A stretch of DNA of 64,000 bases from Parasphingopyxis algicola (lineage in GTDB: Bacteria; Pseudomonadota; Alphaproteobacteria; Sphingomonadales; Sphingomonadaceae). The DNA is taken from the NCBI RefSeq assembly GCF_013378075.1, contig NZ_CP051131.1:3174501-3238500 (forward strand), read 5' to 3'. Shown piece after piece: positions 33,884 to 42,616 of this stretch. The first letter of the stretch is position 1. The number at the start of each line of letters is the position of its first letter. The notes below the pieces were generated by a model. The model searched no databases. It was not told where the DNA came from and was given only the letters and a program-made list of their open reading frames with translations. Position numbers and translations under genes: made by a program.

Positions 33884-35169
33884 AGCGGTTTTATGCGTAG
33901 CGCTGTGTCGAGCGACGTGATCGGTTCGCAACCATCCCGGCGGACGATGACCATATCTTCGACATGCGTCGTTCCCCATCCGAACTCGTGATATGGCATG
34001 TCGAGTGTGAAGACCATATTCTCTTCGAAGACGATATCATGCTCGCCGGGCATTTCCGGGCCGATCGAAGTCGGATGGTCCGTATGTTCGAGCCCGACCG
34101 AATGCGGTGCGGCGATGACGAAGCCGGGAAAGCCTTCCGCCTGAACCGTTTCGCGAGCCAGTGTTGCGATGTCTTTCATCGGCACCCCTGGCCGAATATT
34201 CTCATAGGCGACCTGTAGCCCGCGCGTTACCGCAGCGCTGCGCCGCAGCATTTCGTCCGTCGGCGTTCCGCAGATCACAGACCGCCCCACATCGCCGCGA
34301 TACTGTCTGTAGCTGCTCACTGCGTCGAGCTTCATGATTTCGTTGGGCTCGATTGCCCCGGTCGCCAACCCCCGTAAATTGGCGACGATCCATTCAGCTT
34401 GGCTCCCACGCTTGGCTGCGGCAATCGCAAAAGTCTCGTGCAGGCTTGCAAGTTCGACACCCGGTTCCATTGCGTCGATTACGTCATTCAACGCAGCTTC
34501 GGTATTGTGTCCGGCAATTTTGAGGAGTGCGATTTCTTCCTCCGTCTTCACCATCCTGATACGTTTGAAAATATTGAGCGCATCGATTCCTGAGAGATCC
34601 TTCATTCCAACCGTTTGCAGCCAGCCGAGGACACGGGGATCGTCGAAACCGAGCCGGCCTTTTTCCAACCCGGCTTCCCGTAACGCGCGGCGAAGCGCAT
34701 ATAATGCGGTTGGCTCCAGACGGCCGCGCATGCTGTCATAGCGCGCCTTCAATTGCCGATCTCGATCGACGAAAAATTCTTCGCCGCGCGATGGATAGGG
34801 CATGGGCGGAACGTCGGGCCCCGAGCGCGGCTCTGAAGGTTCATCGGGGTCAACATACTCTTCGACCGTGCTGTCGTAATCGCGCGGGGTTCCGGCACCT
34901 GGTTTAACGCGAAAGGTGAACCCAACGAGATTAGGCATCCAGCTGGGTATATGTTCCAGATGATAGGCGCCGGCCGCCGGCATAACGAGCGCTGCCAATG
35001 CGTCCTCGGCGCGCGGATAGACGGCATACATTGTATAATTATGCGACATCAGGAGCATCGGGCCGTAATAGTCGCTGAGATAGTAGATGTTGGTCGGAGT
35101 GGCGGCCACCAAACCATCGAGACCGGTTTCGTCCATAATCTGGCGGGCACGTTCGACGTTCAAATGCAT
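33880..35169 (-). CDS. M24-family metallohydrolase (Xaa-Pro dipeptidase/creatinase-like)
   Basis: A 429-residue protein with a creatinase N-domain and a pita-bread M24 domain from about residue 200. All five metal ligands are present: Asp in K-L-D-A, Asp in G-D-V-G-R, His in P-H-S-V-G-L-E-H, Glu in E-E-N-M-V-F and Glu in H-V-E-D-M. It could cleave a peptide-like C-N bond or an amidino/urea bond. ATG 35169 follows AAAGAGAAT; upstream extension is not homologous. It converges with the second PuuE-like gene and overlaps it by 4 bp. Confidence 0.83.
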   Translation of the reverse strand: MHLNVERARQIMDETGLDGLVAATPTNIYYLSDYYGPMLLMSHNYTMYAVYPRAEDALAALVMPAAGAYHLEHIPSWMPNLVGFTFRVKPGAGTPRDYDSTVEEYVDPDEPSEPRSGPDVPPMPYPSRGEEFFVDRDRQLKARYDSMRGRLEPTALYALRRALREAGLEKGRLGFDDPRVLGWLQTVGMKDLSGIDALNIFKRIRMVKTEEEIALLKIAGHNTEAALNDVIDAMEPGVELASLHETFAIAAAKRGSQAEWIVANLRGLATGAIEPNEIMKLDAVSSYRQYRGDVGRSVICGTPTDEMLRRSAAVTRGLQVAYENIRPGVPMKDIATLARETVQAEGFPGFVIAAPHSVGLEHTDHPTSIGPEMPGEHDIVFEENMVFTLDMPYHEFGWGTTHVEDMVIVRRDGCEPITSLDTALRIKPL

Positions 35170-35274
35170 TGGATTCTCTTTCTGTGCAGTGACGACGAGA
35201 TTGACAGAATCCGGCCGCGCTCGTCTAGTTATCTGCCAAGCAATGACGGGAAGCCCAAAGGAAGCAATCGACTC

Positions 35275-35291
35275 TGTCCGCCTGTCGGAGG
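35275..35291. promoter_or_regulatory. Imperfect IclR2-like dyad (weak candidate)
   Basis: TGTCCGC-CTG-TCGGAGG matches the 7-3-7 layout and most of the left arm of the palindrome at 39855-39871 (about 10 of 14 arm positions). It lies in the 250-bp divergent region between the M24 and hydrolase genes. A chance match is possible. Confidence 0.25.
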
Positions 35292-35420
35292 ATCGGCGCA
35301 TGAGAGTTTCGGTCTTGGCGGGAGCATTTTATCGGCGTTGGCAATGGCCTTTCCAGTCTACTCAACCGCTGCCGGAAGTGAGATCGTGATCCCGCAATCT
35401 CGAAGACGCGGGTTGGCCAA

Positions 35421-36329
35421 GTGGGGGTGAGGGAGCCCAAAAGCGAGGTGGACGAAAACCAGCCGATTTTCAGCTTCGATCCGATCCCTGTCACGGCACG
35501 GGACCTCGAATTCCCGATCCGTGTCACCGCTCCGCAGAACCAGAAGAGCCTCCCGGTCCTGATTTTTTCCCATGGCGCAGGTTATGGCCGTGCAGATTAT
35601 CAGCCACTCGTGGAGGTATGGGCGCGAGGTGGCTTCCTCGTTATCCAGCCATCACACCCCGATCAATTCACGACATATGACGATCCGCGTTTCGGGCGCT
35701 TCTGGCATGATCGGGTCATGCAGATCAGCGGCATCGTCGATCAGGGTGATGCTCTATTTGATGCCATCCCACAGCTGGCTGATCGGGGCGATTGGAACCG
35801 CGTCGTCGCAGCAGGTCATTCATTCGGCGGTCTTTCCGTCGGCAATCTTCTGGGTGCCCGCAGTTTCGATGAGACGACCGGCAAGGCCTGTAATCTCAAG
35901 GATACCCGCATCGTCGCCGGGGCGATGCTCGCGCCACCCGGATGCGTTTCGCTGGATAGCGAAATGGGCAAGACCGCCCCTTATGTACATACCGATTACA
36001 GCCATATGAGAGGGCCTGCGTTGATCGTCGCGGGCAAGGAAGACGATTCAGCCCATGCGGGACGCGATTGGACCTGGCATAGCGATCCCTACACTTCGGA
36101 TCCGCGAGACAAGTCGCTTCTCGTCCTGCAGCGCGCGGGACATTATTTGCATGGCATCATCGCGCCAAATCGCCGTGAAACGGGGGAAGATGAAGACCCA
36201 GAAATGGTCGAGAACCTTGCCCGGGCAGTGCTGAGCTATCTGCGCACCGCAATCGATCCGGACGATCCCGCATGGCAGGAAGAGCAAGAGAGAATGGATA
36301 CAAACGAATTCACAATTTGCAGCAAGTGA
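35421..36329 (+). CDS. Alpha/beta hydrolase (dienelactone-hydrolase/PAF-acetylhydrolase-like)
   Basis: A 302-residue hydrolase: F-S-H-G-A-G-Y near residue 50 as the oxyanion segment, nucleophile elbow G-H-S-F-G-G (Ser near 135), and a C-terminal A-G-H-Y-L-H-G histidine. No signal peptide. The start is a GTG at 35421; no better start is visible. It is followed by a second hydrolase 21 bp downstream and an aldehyde dehydrogenase, so the three likely form one operon. Esters or lactones are plausible substrates. Confidence 0.8.
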   Translation: MGVREPKSEVDENQPIFSFDPIPVTARDLEFPIRVTAPQNQKSLPVLIFSHGAGYGRADYQPLVEVWARGGFLVIQPSHPDQFTTYDDPRFGRFWHDRVMQISGIVDQGDALFDAIPQLADRGDWNRVVAAGHSFGGLSVGNLLGARSFDETTGKACNLKDTRIVAGAMLAPPGCVSLDSEMGKTAPYVHTDYSHMRGPALIVAGKEDDSAHAGRDWTWHSDPYTSDPRDKSLLVLQRAGHYLHGIIAPNRRETGEDEDPEMVENLARAVLSYLRTAIDPDDPAWQEEQERMDTNEFTICSK

Positions 36330-36350
36330 GGGGTCGGTAGGATTTCAAGC

Positions 36351-37331
36351 ATGATCAAGTTTAGGAAGGTTCTAGGTGGTATCGCACTTATAGCGGCGGG
36401 CACCGCACCCCTGCTCGTGCGCGCGCGGAAAGGTGAGCTTTCGCCGAGCTTTTCCGCCGTCCGGAATCGTTTCGCGCAGGACCCGTCGAAATTCGTCAAG
36501 ATCGCCGGCGCGAACATCCATCTTCGCGATGAGGGAGACGGCCCGGTCATGGTGATGATCCACGGTGCCGGGACGAGCCTGCACCTCTGGAATCCTTGGG
36601 TGGCGTTGCTGCGCGATCGCTACCGTATCGTCCGCTTCGACATGCCGCCATCCCCGCTTACACGAGATAGCCAACCCCTGACTCCAAGGCGTCAATTTGA
36701 GCTTTTGGAGGGCGTGATCGGAGAGCTGGATCTGCGCGATCTCATACTTGTGGGGAATTCAACCGGAGCCAACGCGGCGGTAAACTATGCGGCATCCCAC
36801 CCCGAGAATGTTCGTGCTCTCGCGCTGTCAACCGTGCCCCTCTATAGTCCGCGGCCTGACCAGTATCGCAACCCGGTCGTCACTGCCATGAATCGGATCA
36901 GTGGCGCGTTGTTCCCGACCTACAAACCGCGCTGGTATTATCGCGCTTATGTGGATGACCTGATTGTCGACAAATCCCGGATTACGGAGCATTTCGTCGC
37001 GATGTACCATGCGAGTAGCGCCGCCCAAGGTGTCATCGAAAGTCAAGCCAAGTATCTCGCGTCGAGACGTACGCCAGAAGGGTTGAAATGGGTGGAGAAC
37101 GAACGCCGGAACGCCGGGGCCGTGCGCTGTCCGACCCTAATCCAGTGGGGTGACGGCAACACTGTATTGTTGCCGGACATAGGCGACAAAGTCGCGGCCT
37201 TGTTTGCGAAAGCACCTGTAGAACTGATTCATTATCCGGACGTTGGGCATTATCCAAGTTGGGAAATTCCGGAGAAATCGGTGGAAGATATGGAGCTGTT
37301 TCTGGCCGAACATGGCGTGGGAGCATCCTGA
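36351..37331 (+). CDS. Membrane-anchored alpha/beta hydrolase, second copy
   Basis: A 326-residue hydrolase with an N-terminal hydrophobic segment (residues about 8-24), R-D-E-G-D-G-P-V-M-V-M-I-H-G near 60-75, nucleophile elbow G-N-S-T-G-A and C-terminal G-H-Y-P-S-W-E. It has the same domain order and similar I-H-x-x-D-E-G start to the hydrolase at 19670, so these are probably paralogues. Expected at the cytoplasmic membrane. Confidence 0.8.
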   Translation: MIKFRKVLGGIALIAAGTAPLLVRARKGELSPSFSAVRNRFAQDPSKFVKIAGANIHLRDEGDGPVMVMIHGAGTSLHLWNPWVALLRDRYRIVRFDMPPSPLTRDSQPLTPRRQFELLEGVIGELDLRDLILVGNSTGANAAVNYAASHPENVRALALSTVPLYSPRPDQYRNPVVTAMNRISGALFPTYKPRWYYRAYVDDLIVDKSRITEHFVAMYHASSAAQGVIESQAKYLASRRTPEGLKWVENERRNAGAVRCPTLIQWGDGNTVLLPDIGDKVAALFAKAPVELIHYPDVGHYPSWEIPEKSVEDMELFLAEHGVGAS

Positions 37332-37349
37332 AGTGGCGGACATAATTAC

Positions 37350-38822
37350 ATGACAAAGGAAGCCGAGAACCTCTACGCGACGGCGCCGGGCGATCGGCCG
37401 GCTTGGTTGGCGCAGCTCGACCTCCAAATGACCATCGATGGCGAGGATGCACCCGCCAACGCCAGGAGCAGTCTGACGGATCCGTGCACCGAGGAGCCCC
37501 TGGCTACCTATCCTGACGCCGAAATGGCCCATGTCGATCGATCGGTCGAAGCGGCCAAGCGGGCCTTTCGGAACTGGTCGCAAACCGGCTGGGACGAACG
37601 CCGTGAAGCGTTGGACAGCCTCGCCAAAGCGATAGGGGAAAATCATGCGGAGCTGGCGATATTGCTCGCATGCGAAACAGGGAGGCCGTTGCGCAAGGCG
37701 TGGCACGAAATTCACTTTTCCGTCGAATTTGTCCGCATGATCGCCGGAGTAAAGCTGCCTGCCAGGCGGTTCGACCAACCGGGCCGGGAAATTGAACTCA
37801 CACATCGCCCACTCGGCGTGTCGGGTGCGATTGCGCCATGGAATGCCCCTGTTATTCTGGGCATTGCCAAGGTGGCCAATGCTCTGCTGGCGGGCGATAC
37901 CGTGGTGCTTCGCCCATCACCTTTCACACCATTGACCGCACTCTATCTCGGTCGATTGGGGCGCAGCGTTCTTCCGCCGGGCGTCTTCAATGTGATTACC
38001 GGAGACGCCTCGATTGGCGCGGCGCTGACGGTGCATCCCGATGTTGCGAAAATCTCCTTCACCGGATCAACGGCGACTGGCCGTCGGATCGCCGCCGCCG
38101 CGGCCCCGCAGTTGAAGCGTCTCACCCTTGAACTCGGCGGCAACGATGCTGCAATTGTGCTGAAGGATGCAGATGTTGAGGCCTTTGCAGACAAGGTCTT
38201 CGAGATCTCGCTTGGCAATGCAGGTCACTTCTGTTCCGCCGCAAAGCGACTTTATATTCATAGCGATGTTTTCGCTGACGTGCGCGACGCGCTGATGGCC
38301 AAGGCCGAGGCTGTTGTTTGCGGCGACAATTTCGATCCGTCCACAACCATGACGCCGGTCCAGAACCGCCCGCAGTTTGACCGGATCTGGTCGGTTATCG
38401 ATGATGCCGTCGCGCATGGCGGACGCGTCGTGACAGGCGCGGCTCGAGAAGCAGGCCCGGGTCTTTTCATTACCCCGACACTCTTCGAAGACATCTCGCA
38501 TGGCACAATGCTGGTTGATGAAGAGCAATTCGGGCCGGTGTTGCCGCTGATTCCGTTCGACGATCTTGAGGATGCCGTCGCCATGGCCAATGACAGCGAA
38601 TATGGACTGGGCGGATCGATATGGAGTTCAGACCTGGATCAGGCGACAGAGTGGGCTAACCGCCTCGAAACGGGCTCGGCCTGGATCAACGATCACGGTT
38701 CCTTCTCTGCTTCCGTCCCCATGCCATCTGCGAAGCAATCGGGCATTGGCACAGATTACGCCCATTTCGGCGTGGCCGAACATTCTCGCTTGATGATCTT
38801 GAACCGAAAAGTGTCAGATTAG
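37350..38822 (+). CDS. NAD(P)-dependent aldehyde dehydrogenase 1
   Basis: A 490-residue ALDH: A-P-W-N-A-P near residue 165 (Asn catalytic), E-L-G-G-N-D near 260 with the general-base Glu, and the catalytic Cys in G-H-F-C-S-A near 290; P-S is followed by the usual F-x-G-S-T cofactor loop as F-T-G-S-T. It oxidises an aldehyde to the acid. It is the last gene of the hydrolase operon and lies next to the second IclR gene, which converges with it. Confidence 0.88.
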   Translation: MTKEAENLYATAPGDRPAWLAQLDLQMTIDGEDAPANARSSLTDPCTEEPLATYPDAEMAHVDRSVEAAKRAFRNWSQTGWDERREALDSLAKAIGENHAELAILLACETGRPLRKAWHEIHFSVEFVRMIAGVKLPARRFDQPGREIELTHRPLGVSGAIAPWNAPVILGIAKVANALLAGDTVVLRPSPFTPLTALYLGRLGRSVLPPGVFNVITGDASIGAALTVHPDVAKISFTGSTATGRRIAAAAAPQLKRLTLELGGNDAAIVLKDADVEAFADKVFEISLGNAGHFCSAAKRLYIHSDVFADVRDALMAKAEAVVCGDNFDPSTTMTPVQNRPQFDRIWSVIDDAVAHGGRVVTGAAREAGPGLFITPTLFEDISHGTMLVDEEQFGPVLPLIPFDDLEDAVAMANDSEYGLGGSIWSSDLDQATEWANRLETGSAWINDHGSFSASVPMPSAKQSGIGTDYAHFGVAEHSRLMILNRKVSD

Positions 38823-38924
38823 CCGCGCCGGACGAGCAATCGTGCGACGTGCCGGTCCTCAATTCGCTGCGGCCCGCGGAAACTGCCGGATCTCATTCAT
38901 GGAGTATTGGAGCCGGGTTACTTG

Positions 38925-39725
38925 TCAGGCTGCAATTTCTCCGTCTTTTTCGAAGCCCAATTCTCTCCCGATAGCCGTCGCCGCGTTTTTCAATGACGGC
39001 AGATATTGCTCGAGTGCCACGTCCAGATTCAGGGAGTTAGCGAAACATATGATGACCAGTGAGGCCACTATCTTCCCGTCATGCAATACGGGCACGGCGA
39101 TCGACGAAGTGCGGCCGGGCGTCGTCGTGAACTGATTGTGCCCGCTGACGAGATATCCCGCAGACCGGATTTCCTCTGCCCGTATCCCCAATCTCATATT
39201 TTCGGCGATCACGGGATTATAGGCGACACCAGATTCCGGGAGCGCAGCGAGAAGCTGTTCGCGTTCCCGATCATCGCAGTGGGCGAGGTAAACCTGACCC
39301 GAGGCGCAATCGAGTATCGGAAAGGATGCGCCGGGATAATAGGTATCGAAAGTGAGCGGCGAGATTGCGTGCGTGCAGTCCCGAACCACCATCATCTCGC
39401 CCACCCGGGTTACGAGCGAAACCGGCCAGTGCAGATTCCGAGTGAGTTCCTCCATATGAGGACGCGCGACCTCGACGAGGCCACTGTGATCTTGGAATCC
39501 ATGGGCCAGAGTCTGCACCAAAGCGGTGGGCCGGTACCGTTTCCGGTCCGGCTCCCTCTCAAGATAGTTTTCAGAGATCAGCGTTTGAACTATTCGATTG
39601 GCAGTGGGGTAAGGGACGCCGGCTTGCTTCGAGATTTCCATCATCGTCAGCGAACCGTAATGGTTGATCACGCGGAGCACATCGAGTGCGCGTTTGACAG
39701 ATCGTATCGGAACACCTTTGGACAT
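38925..39725 (-). CDS. IclR-family transcriptional regulator 2
   Basis: A 266-residue IclR protein with HTH M-M-E-I-S-K-Q-A-G-V-P-Y-P-T-A-N-R-I-V-Q near residues 28-47 and a GAF-like effector domain with S-F-P-I-L-D-C-A-S-G and S-S-I-A-V-P-V. It is about half identical to the IclR at 16213 by eye. ATG 39725 is used because an upstream extension does not resemble IclR. A perfect palindrome lies 130-146 bp upstream of its start. It probably controls the neighbouring N-compound genes. Confidence 0.87.
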   Translation of the reverse strand: MSKGVPIRSVKRALDVLRVINHYGSLTMMEISKQAGVPYPTANRIVQTLISENYLEREPDRKRYRPTALVQTLAHGFQDHSGLVEVARPHMEELTRNLHWPVSLVTRVGEMMVVRDCTHAISPLTFDTYYPGASFPILDCASGQVYLAHCDDREREQLLAALPESGVAYNPVIAENMRLGIRAEEIRSAGYLVSGHNQFTTTPGRTSSIAVPVLHDGKIVASLVIICFANSLNLDVALEQYLPSLKNAATAIGRELGFEKDGEIAA

Positions 39726-39854
39726 GCCCGTCTCCTCGACTCTCGCCCAAGCTTCCCTTTTTGGCCGAAACTGCGGATAACCGTCTCGAAGCGACCACCA
39801 AGGGACGAGCCAGTATAGTAATTGTCGAGTAACGAGCAAAATCGGGGGCATCTT

Positions 39855-39871
39855 TATCCGCTGTGCGGATA
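39855..39871. promoter_or_regulatory. Perfect palindrome upstream of IclR2 (candidate operator)
   Basis: TATCCGC-TGT-GCGGATA is a perfect 7-3-7 inverted repeat in the region between the IclR gene and the isochorismatase gene's stop. A GCGGATA half site also occurs at 39773-39779. A related 17-bp sequence is found at 43951-43967, in front of two genes likely to be controlled together. An IclR-type operator is the simplest reading. Confidence 0.5.
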
Positions 39872-40003
39872 TACCGTCGCGGCGATAAGCGGGGGCAATA
39901 TGCATTGCACTTGCCAATCTGCACTACGATCAACGTTGACTGGGTACTCGGCCTTGGGAGGTTATATCTCTCGACCGTGCCCGGATAATGAGAGATGCTG
40001 TCG

Positions 40004-40678
40004 CTATTGGGATTGTAGCCAATCGATCACGGCGGAGACCGGTATGACGTCGGCATATTTCAGTTGAAGATCGGTCAGATTGGCGAAGTGCGGCGATTCA
40101 TGTTTATCGGCCGTCGTTTCCAACGGTACGATTGTCCGATAGCCATGGCTGAGGGCATCGACGGCGGTGGCTCGGACGCATCCCGATGTCGACCCGCCCG
40201 TAACAATCACCGTGTCTACGCTGTGCCAGACAAGGTAGCTTGCCAACGGCGTTTCGAAAAATGCGCTGGGCATGCGTTTCGTGAATTGAAGATCGTCGGT
40301 ATCGATGTCGCAGCGCGGATCGAACTGGTGCCGCTCGCTATCATATTTTATATTCTGCAGGCTATCTACGGTGTCGCTTCTTGTCCCCCAGACGCCACAA
40401 TCGCCGCCATCCGCCTTATAGGCCACGCGGCTCCAGATGACCGGCATATTGATACGCCTTGCCAGCTGTGAGATTTGATTGACGTAATCGATTTGATTCG
40501 GATCCGTTTCGTAGGCAGTTTTGAACTTGTCGAGTTGCGTATAGGCCTGCTGAATATCGACGTTCACGATGGCGGCTTTTTTGCCGAATCCAAATCTTGA
40601 CCGGGTTTCGTCTCTCAAAACCTCCTCAAAATATTCGCGCGCTGTCTTATGTTCTTCGATCATTTTCGTACCAAGCAT
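40004..40678 (-). CDS. Isochorismatase-fold amidohydrolase (maleamate/N-carbamoyl amidase-like)
   Basis: A 224-residue cysteine hydrolase: Asp41 in V-D-I-Q-Q-A-Y, Lys134 in F-T-K-R-M-P-S-A-F and Cys167 in G-G-S-T-S-G-C-V-R-A give the complete D-K-C triad, with the cis-peptide region before the Cys. Relatives include N-carbamoylsarcosine amidase and maleamate amidase, both removing ammonia from a linear half-amide. It follows ring opening in the pathway model. ATG 40678 has GGGGGAAAG. It is downstream of the PuuE-like copy 3 on the same strand. Confidence 0.87.
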   Translation of the reverse strand: MLGTKMIEEHKTAREYFEEVLRDETRSRFGFGKKAAIVNVDIQQAYTQLDKFKTAYETDPNQIDYVNQISQLARRINMPVIWSRVAYKADGGDCGVWGTRSDTVDSLQNIKYDSERHQFDPRCDIDTDDLQFTKRMPSAFFETPLASYLVWHSVDTVIVTGGSTSGCVRATAVDALSHGYRTIVPLETTADKHESPHFANLTDLQLKYADVIPVSAVIDWLQSQ

Positions 40679-40917
40679 GCCACTTTCCCCCTCCGAAGGC
40701 TGATGCCAAAACGCTGTCACGACTGGCTGTCGCTGTCCATTCGGCCGACATCACATGTCGCTGGGCGAATATCCGCGGGCGGATTTCAATAAGAAAATGG
40801 CGGAATTCGCGCGCCGTTGATCGTCTTGCGCGGCAGCCGTGAGTGCGCGGGCGGCGTTCGATCTCACTCGGCTGTATGATGATTAATCGTCGACTTTAGG
40901 ATTCCAGGTCGGACGCG

Positions 40918-41841
40918 TTAGATTTGGCCCGGGAAATGCGCCTCGTGGTTCTGTGCATACCAATCGGCGATTTCCTCGCGCCGGGGCCACCAAACTGCAT
41001 CGTGCTTTTGGGCATGCTCGATGAATTCGCGGATTGCTCTTATCCGATGCGCGCGGCCAGAGACATGGGGGTGTAGGCCAATGTTCATAATGCGCGCAGT
41101 GTGCTCTCCTTCGGCATATAGGACATCGAACTCTTCAATCAGCTGGTCGCGATATTGATCGGTCGTCAACGCCTGCCGGGTTACCATAGTAAAATCGTTG
41201 ATGACGTTGGAATAGGGGATGCCGATGATCGGCCCCGCATCCGTCCCGATCATGAAGGGCTGATCATCATTCATGATATCGCAGTAGAATTTAAACCCTT
41301 GCTCTGCGAGGATGCCGGCCGTGTTGAGCGTGCCTCGAAGCGACGAAGACAGCCATCCTACGGGTCGTTTACCGACATGTTTTTCGTAAATAGCGATCGA
41401 CCGAAGGATGATGTCGCGTTCGGCCTTCTTATCGTGCGCAACGGCGGTCAAAAGCTCTCCTTGCTCATAATTGTGAGCAAGCAACTCCCACCCCCTTTCG
41501 AGTATGGCGTCCGTCATTGCCTTGCGTCGCTCAAACGTAACCGCATTGGTAGCGCAGCTAGCCGCGATGCCCATTTCGTCGAACAGGTCGATCAACCGCC
41601 AAACGCCGACCCGCTGGCCATATTCGCGCCAAGTGTAATTGGGGAAGTCGGGCGTATTACCCGGCAAGATATCGGGCAGTATAGAAGGACCACCCGCATA
41701 GTAGGGTGTGTTCGTGTTTTTTACCAAGTCCCAGGTTTCGAGGTTGAACGTGAAGACTAACGCCAGTTGTTTGCCGTCTGGCCAATGTATCGGTTGCCGG
41801 TGGGGCATGGGGACATAGGGATAGTCCAAAATCGGTGTCAC
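40918..41841 (-). CDS. PuuE/imidase-like polysaccharide-deacetylase-fold hydrolase, copy 3
   Basis: A 307-residue protein sharing Y-T-W-R-E-Y-G-Q-R-V-G, L-L-A-H-N and the C-terminal H-P-H-V-S-G-R-A-H-R with the other two copies. F-T-F-N-L-E-T-W stands where sugar deacetylases carry the metal-binding T-F-D-D-G. The start is a GTG preceded by GAGAAAG; ATG at codon 12 is an alternative. It is 4 bp downstream of the maleate-isomerase-like gene and precedes the half-amidase, a natural order for imide ring opening then amide cleavage. Confidence 0.8.
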   Translation of the reverse strand: MTPILDYPYVPMPHRQPIHWPDGKQLALVFTFNLETWDLVKNTNTPYYAGGPSILPDILPGNTPDFPNYTWREYGQRVGVWRLIDLFDEMGIAASCATNAVTFERRKAMTDAILERGWELLAHNYEQGELLTAVAHDKKAERDIILRSIAIYEKHVGKRPVGWLSSSLRGTLNTAGILAEQGFKFYCDIMNDDQPFMIGTDAGPIIGIPYSNVINDFTMVTRQALTTDQYRDQLIEEFDVLYAEGEHTARIMNIGLHPHVSGRAHRIRAIREFIEHAQKHDAVWWPRREEIADWYAQNHEAHFPGQI

Positions 41842-41845
41842 TTTC

Positions 41846-42616
41846 TCAGTATGATTGCATTAGCGTGCCGAAACCGTCGACCTGATCGGTAATGCCATTT
41901 TGTCGCAATGCATTCCAATAGGTGGCGGTGTTTATCGCGATGACCGGTTTGCCGAGATACATCTCGGCGGCTGCCGCCAAGCGGATCATCGACAGATTGG
42001 TTCCCACCTGGACCAGCGCGTCGATATCGTCACCATCGAGTTTTCTGAGTTCCTTCCGCAGCGTGGCGGTGTCGACCTGTGCGATTGACGTCCAGCTTGG
42101 GCAGCGCAAGCATGTGTCGCGTACAACCTCCACGTCATGATCGGTCATGTAACGGGCGACTTCCGCGTTGGCTGATGGATAATATGGCGAGAGTACCGCG
42201 ATACGGGAGATCCCGCCATAAGCTCTGAACGCTTCAATGAGTGATTGCGAGCCGGTACAAAGTTTGAGCTCGGCCGCGTCCTCGATCCTCTCACGCCAGG
42301 CCTTGGCGCCCTTCGCACCGCCATAAAAAGTGACGGCAGACATTCCCATGACCAGATAGTCGGGCTTGCAGGTGAGCACTCCCTTCACCGCATCAATCGT
42401 ATTGCGCGATATTTCTTGCGTGCCTGCCATAAAGGTTTCGTCGGAGATGGCTTCGGCATCTTGTACGAGGATGCGACTGTAATGGTTCGTCACGCCGCGC
42501 GGGCGCAAATCGTCGAAATCCGGCTGGACGATCGTGTTGGTCGAAGGGCCGATCACCCCGAGCAGGCGGCGATATCCGCGCGCATTGATTGCAGATCCGC
42601 TGGTTTGATCGCTCAT
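41846..42616 (-). CDS. Maleate-isomerase/arylmalonate-decarboxylase family protein without the usual cysteines
   Basis: A 256-residue Asp/Glu-racemase-fold protein with the family's G-V-I-G-P-S-T-N-T start, N-H-Y-S-R near residue 45 and S-P-Y near 143. In maleate isomerases two cysteines act as acid-base and nucleophile; here the corresponding segments read M-G-M-S-A-V-T (about 90-96) and Q-V-G-T-N-L-S (about 203-209), with no cysteine. Several other cysteines exist (120, 169, 172). It overlaps the FAD monooxygenase stop by 4 bp, so they are coupled. Confidence 0.75.
   Translation of the reverse strand: MSDQTSGSAINARGYRRLLGVIGPSTNTIVQPDFDDLRPRGVTNHYSRILVQDAEAISDETFMAGTQEISRNTIDAVKGVLTCKPDYLVMGMSAVTFYGGAKGAKAWRERIEDAAELKLCTGSQSLIEAFRAYGGISRIAVLSPYYPSANAEVARYMTDHDVEVVRDTCLRCPSWTSIAQVDTATLRKELRKLDGDDIDALVQVGTNLSMIRLAAAAEMYLGKPVIAINTATYWNALRQNGITDQVDGFGTLMQSY

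Noticed and set aside
39762-39779. Additional IclR2 site with a 4-bp spacer
   Set aside because: Only the right half (GCGGATA) is good; the left half matches at 4 of 7 positions, near chance.
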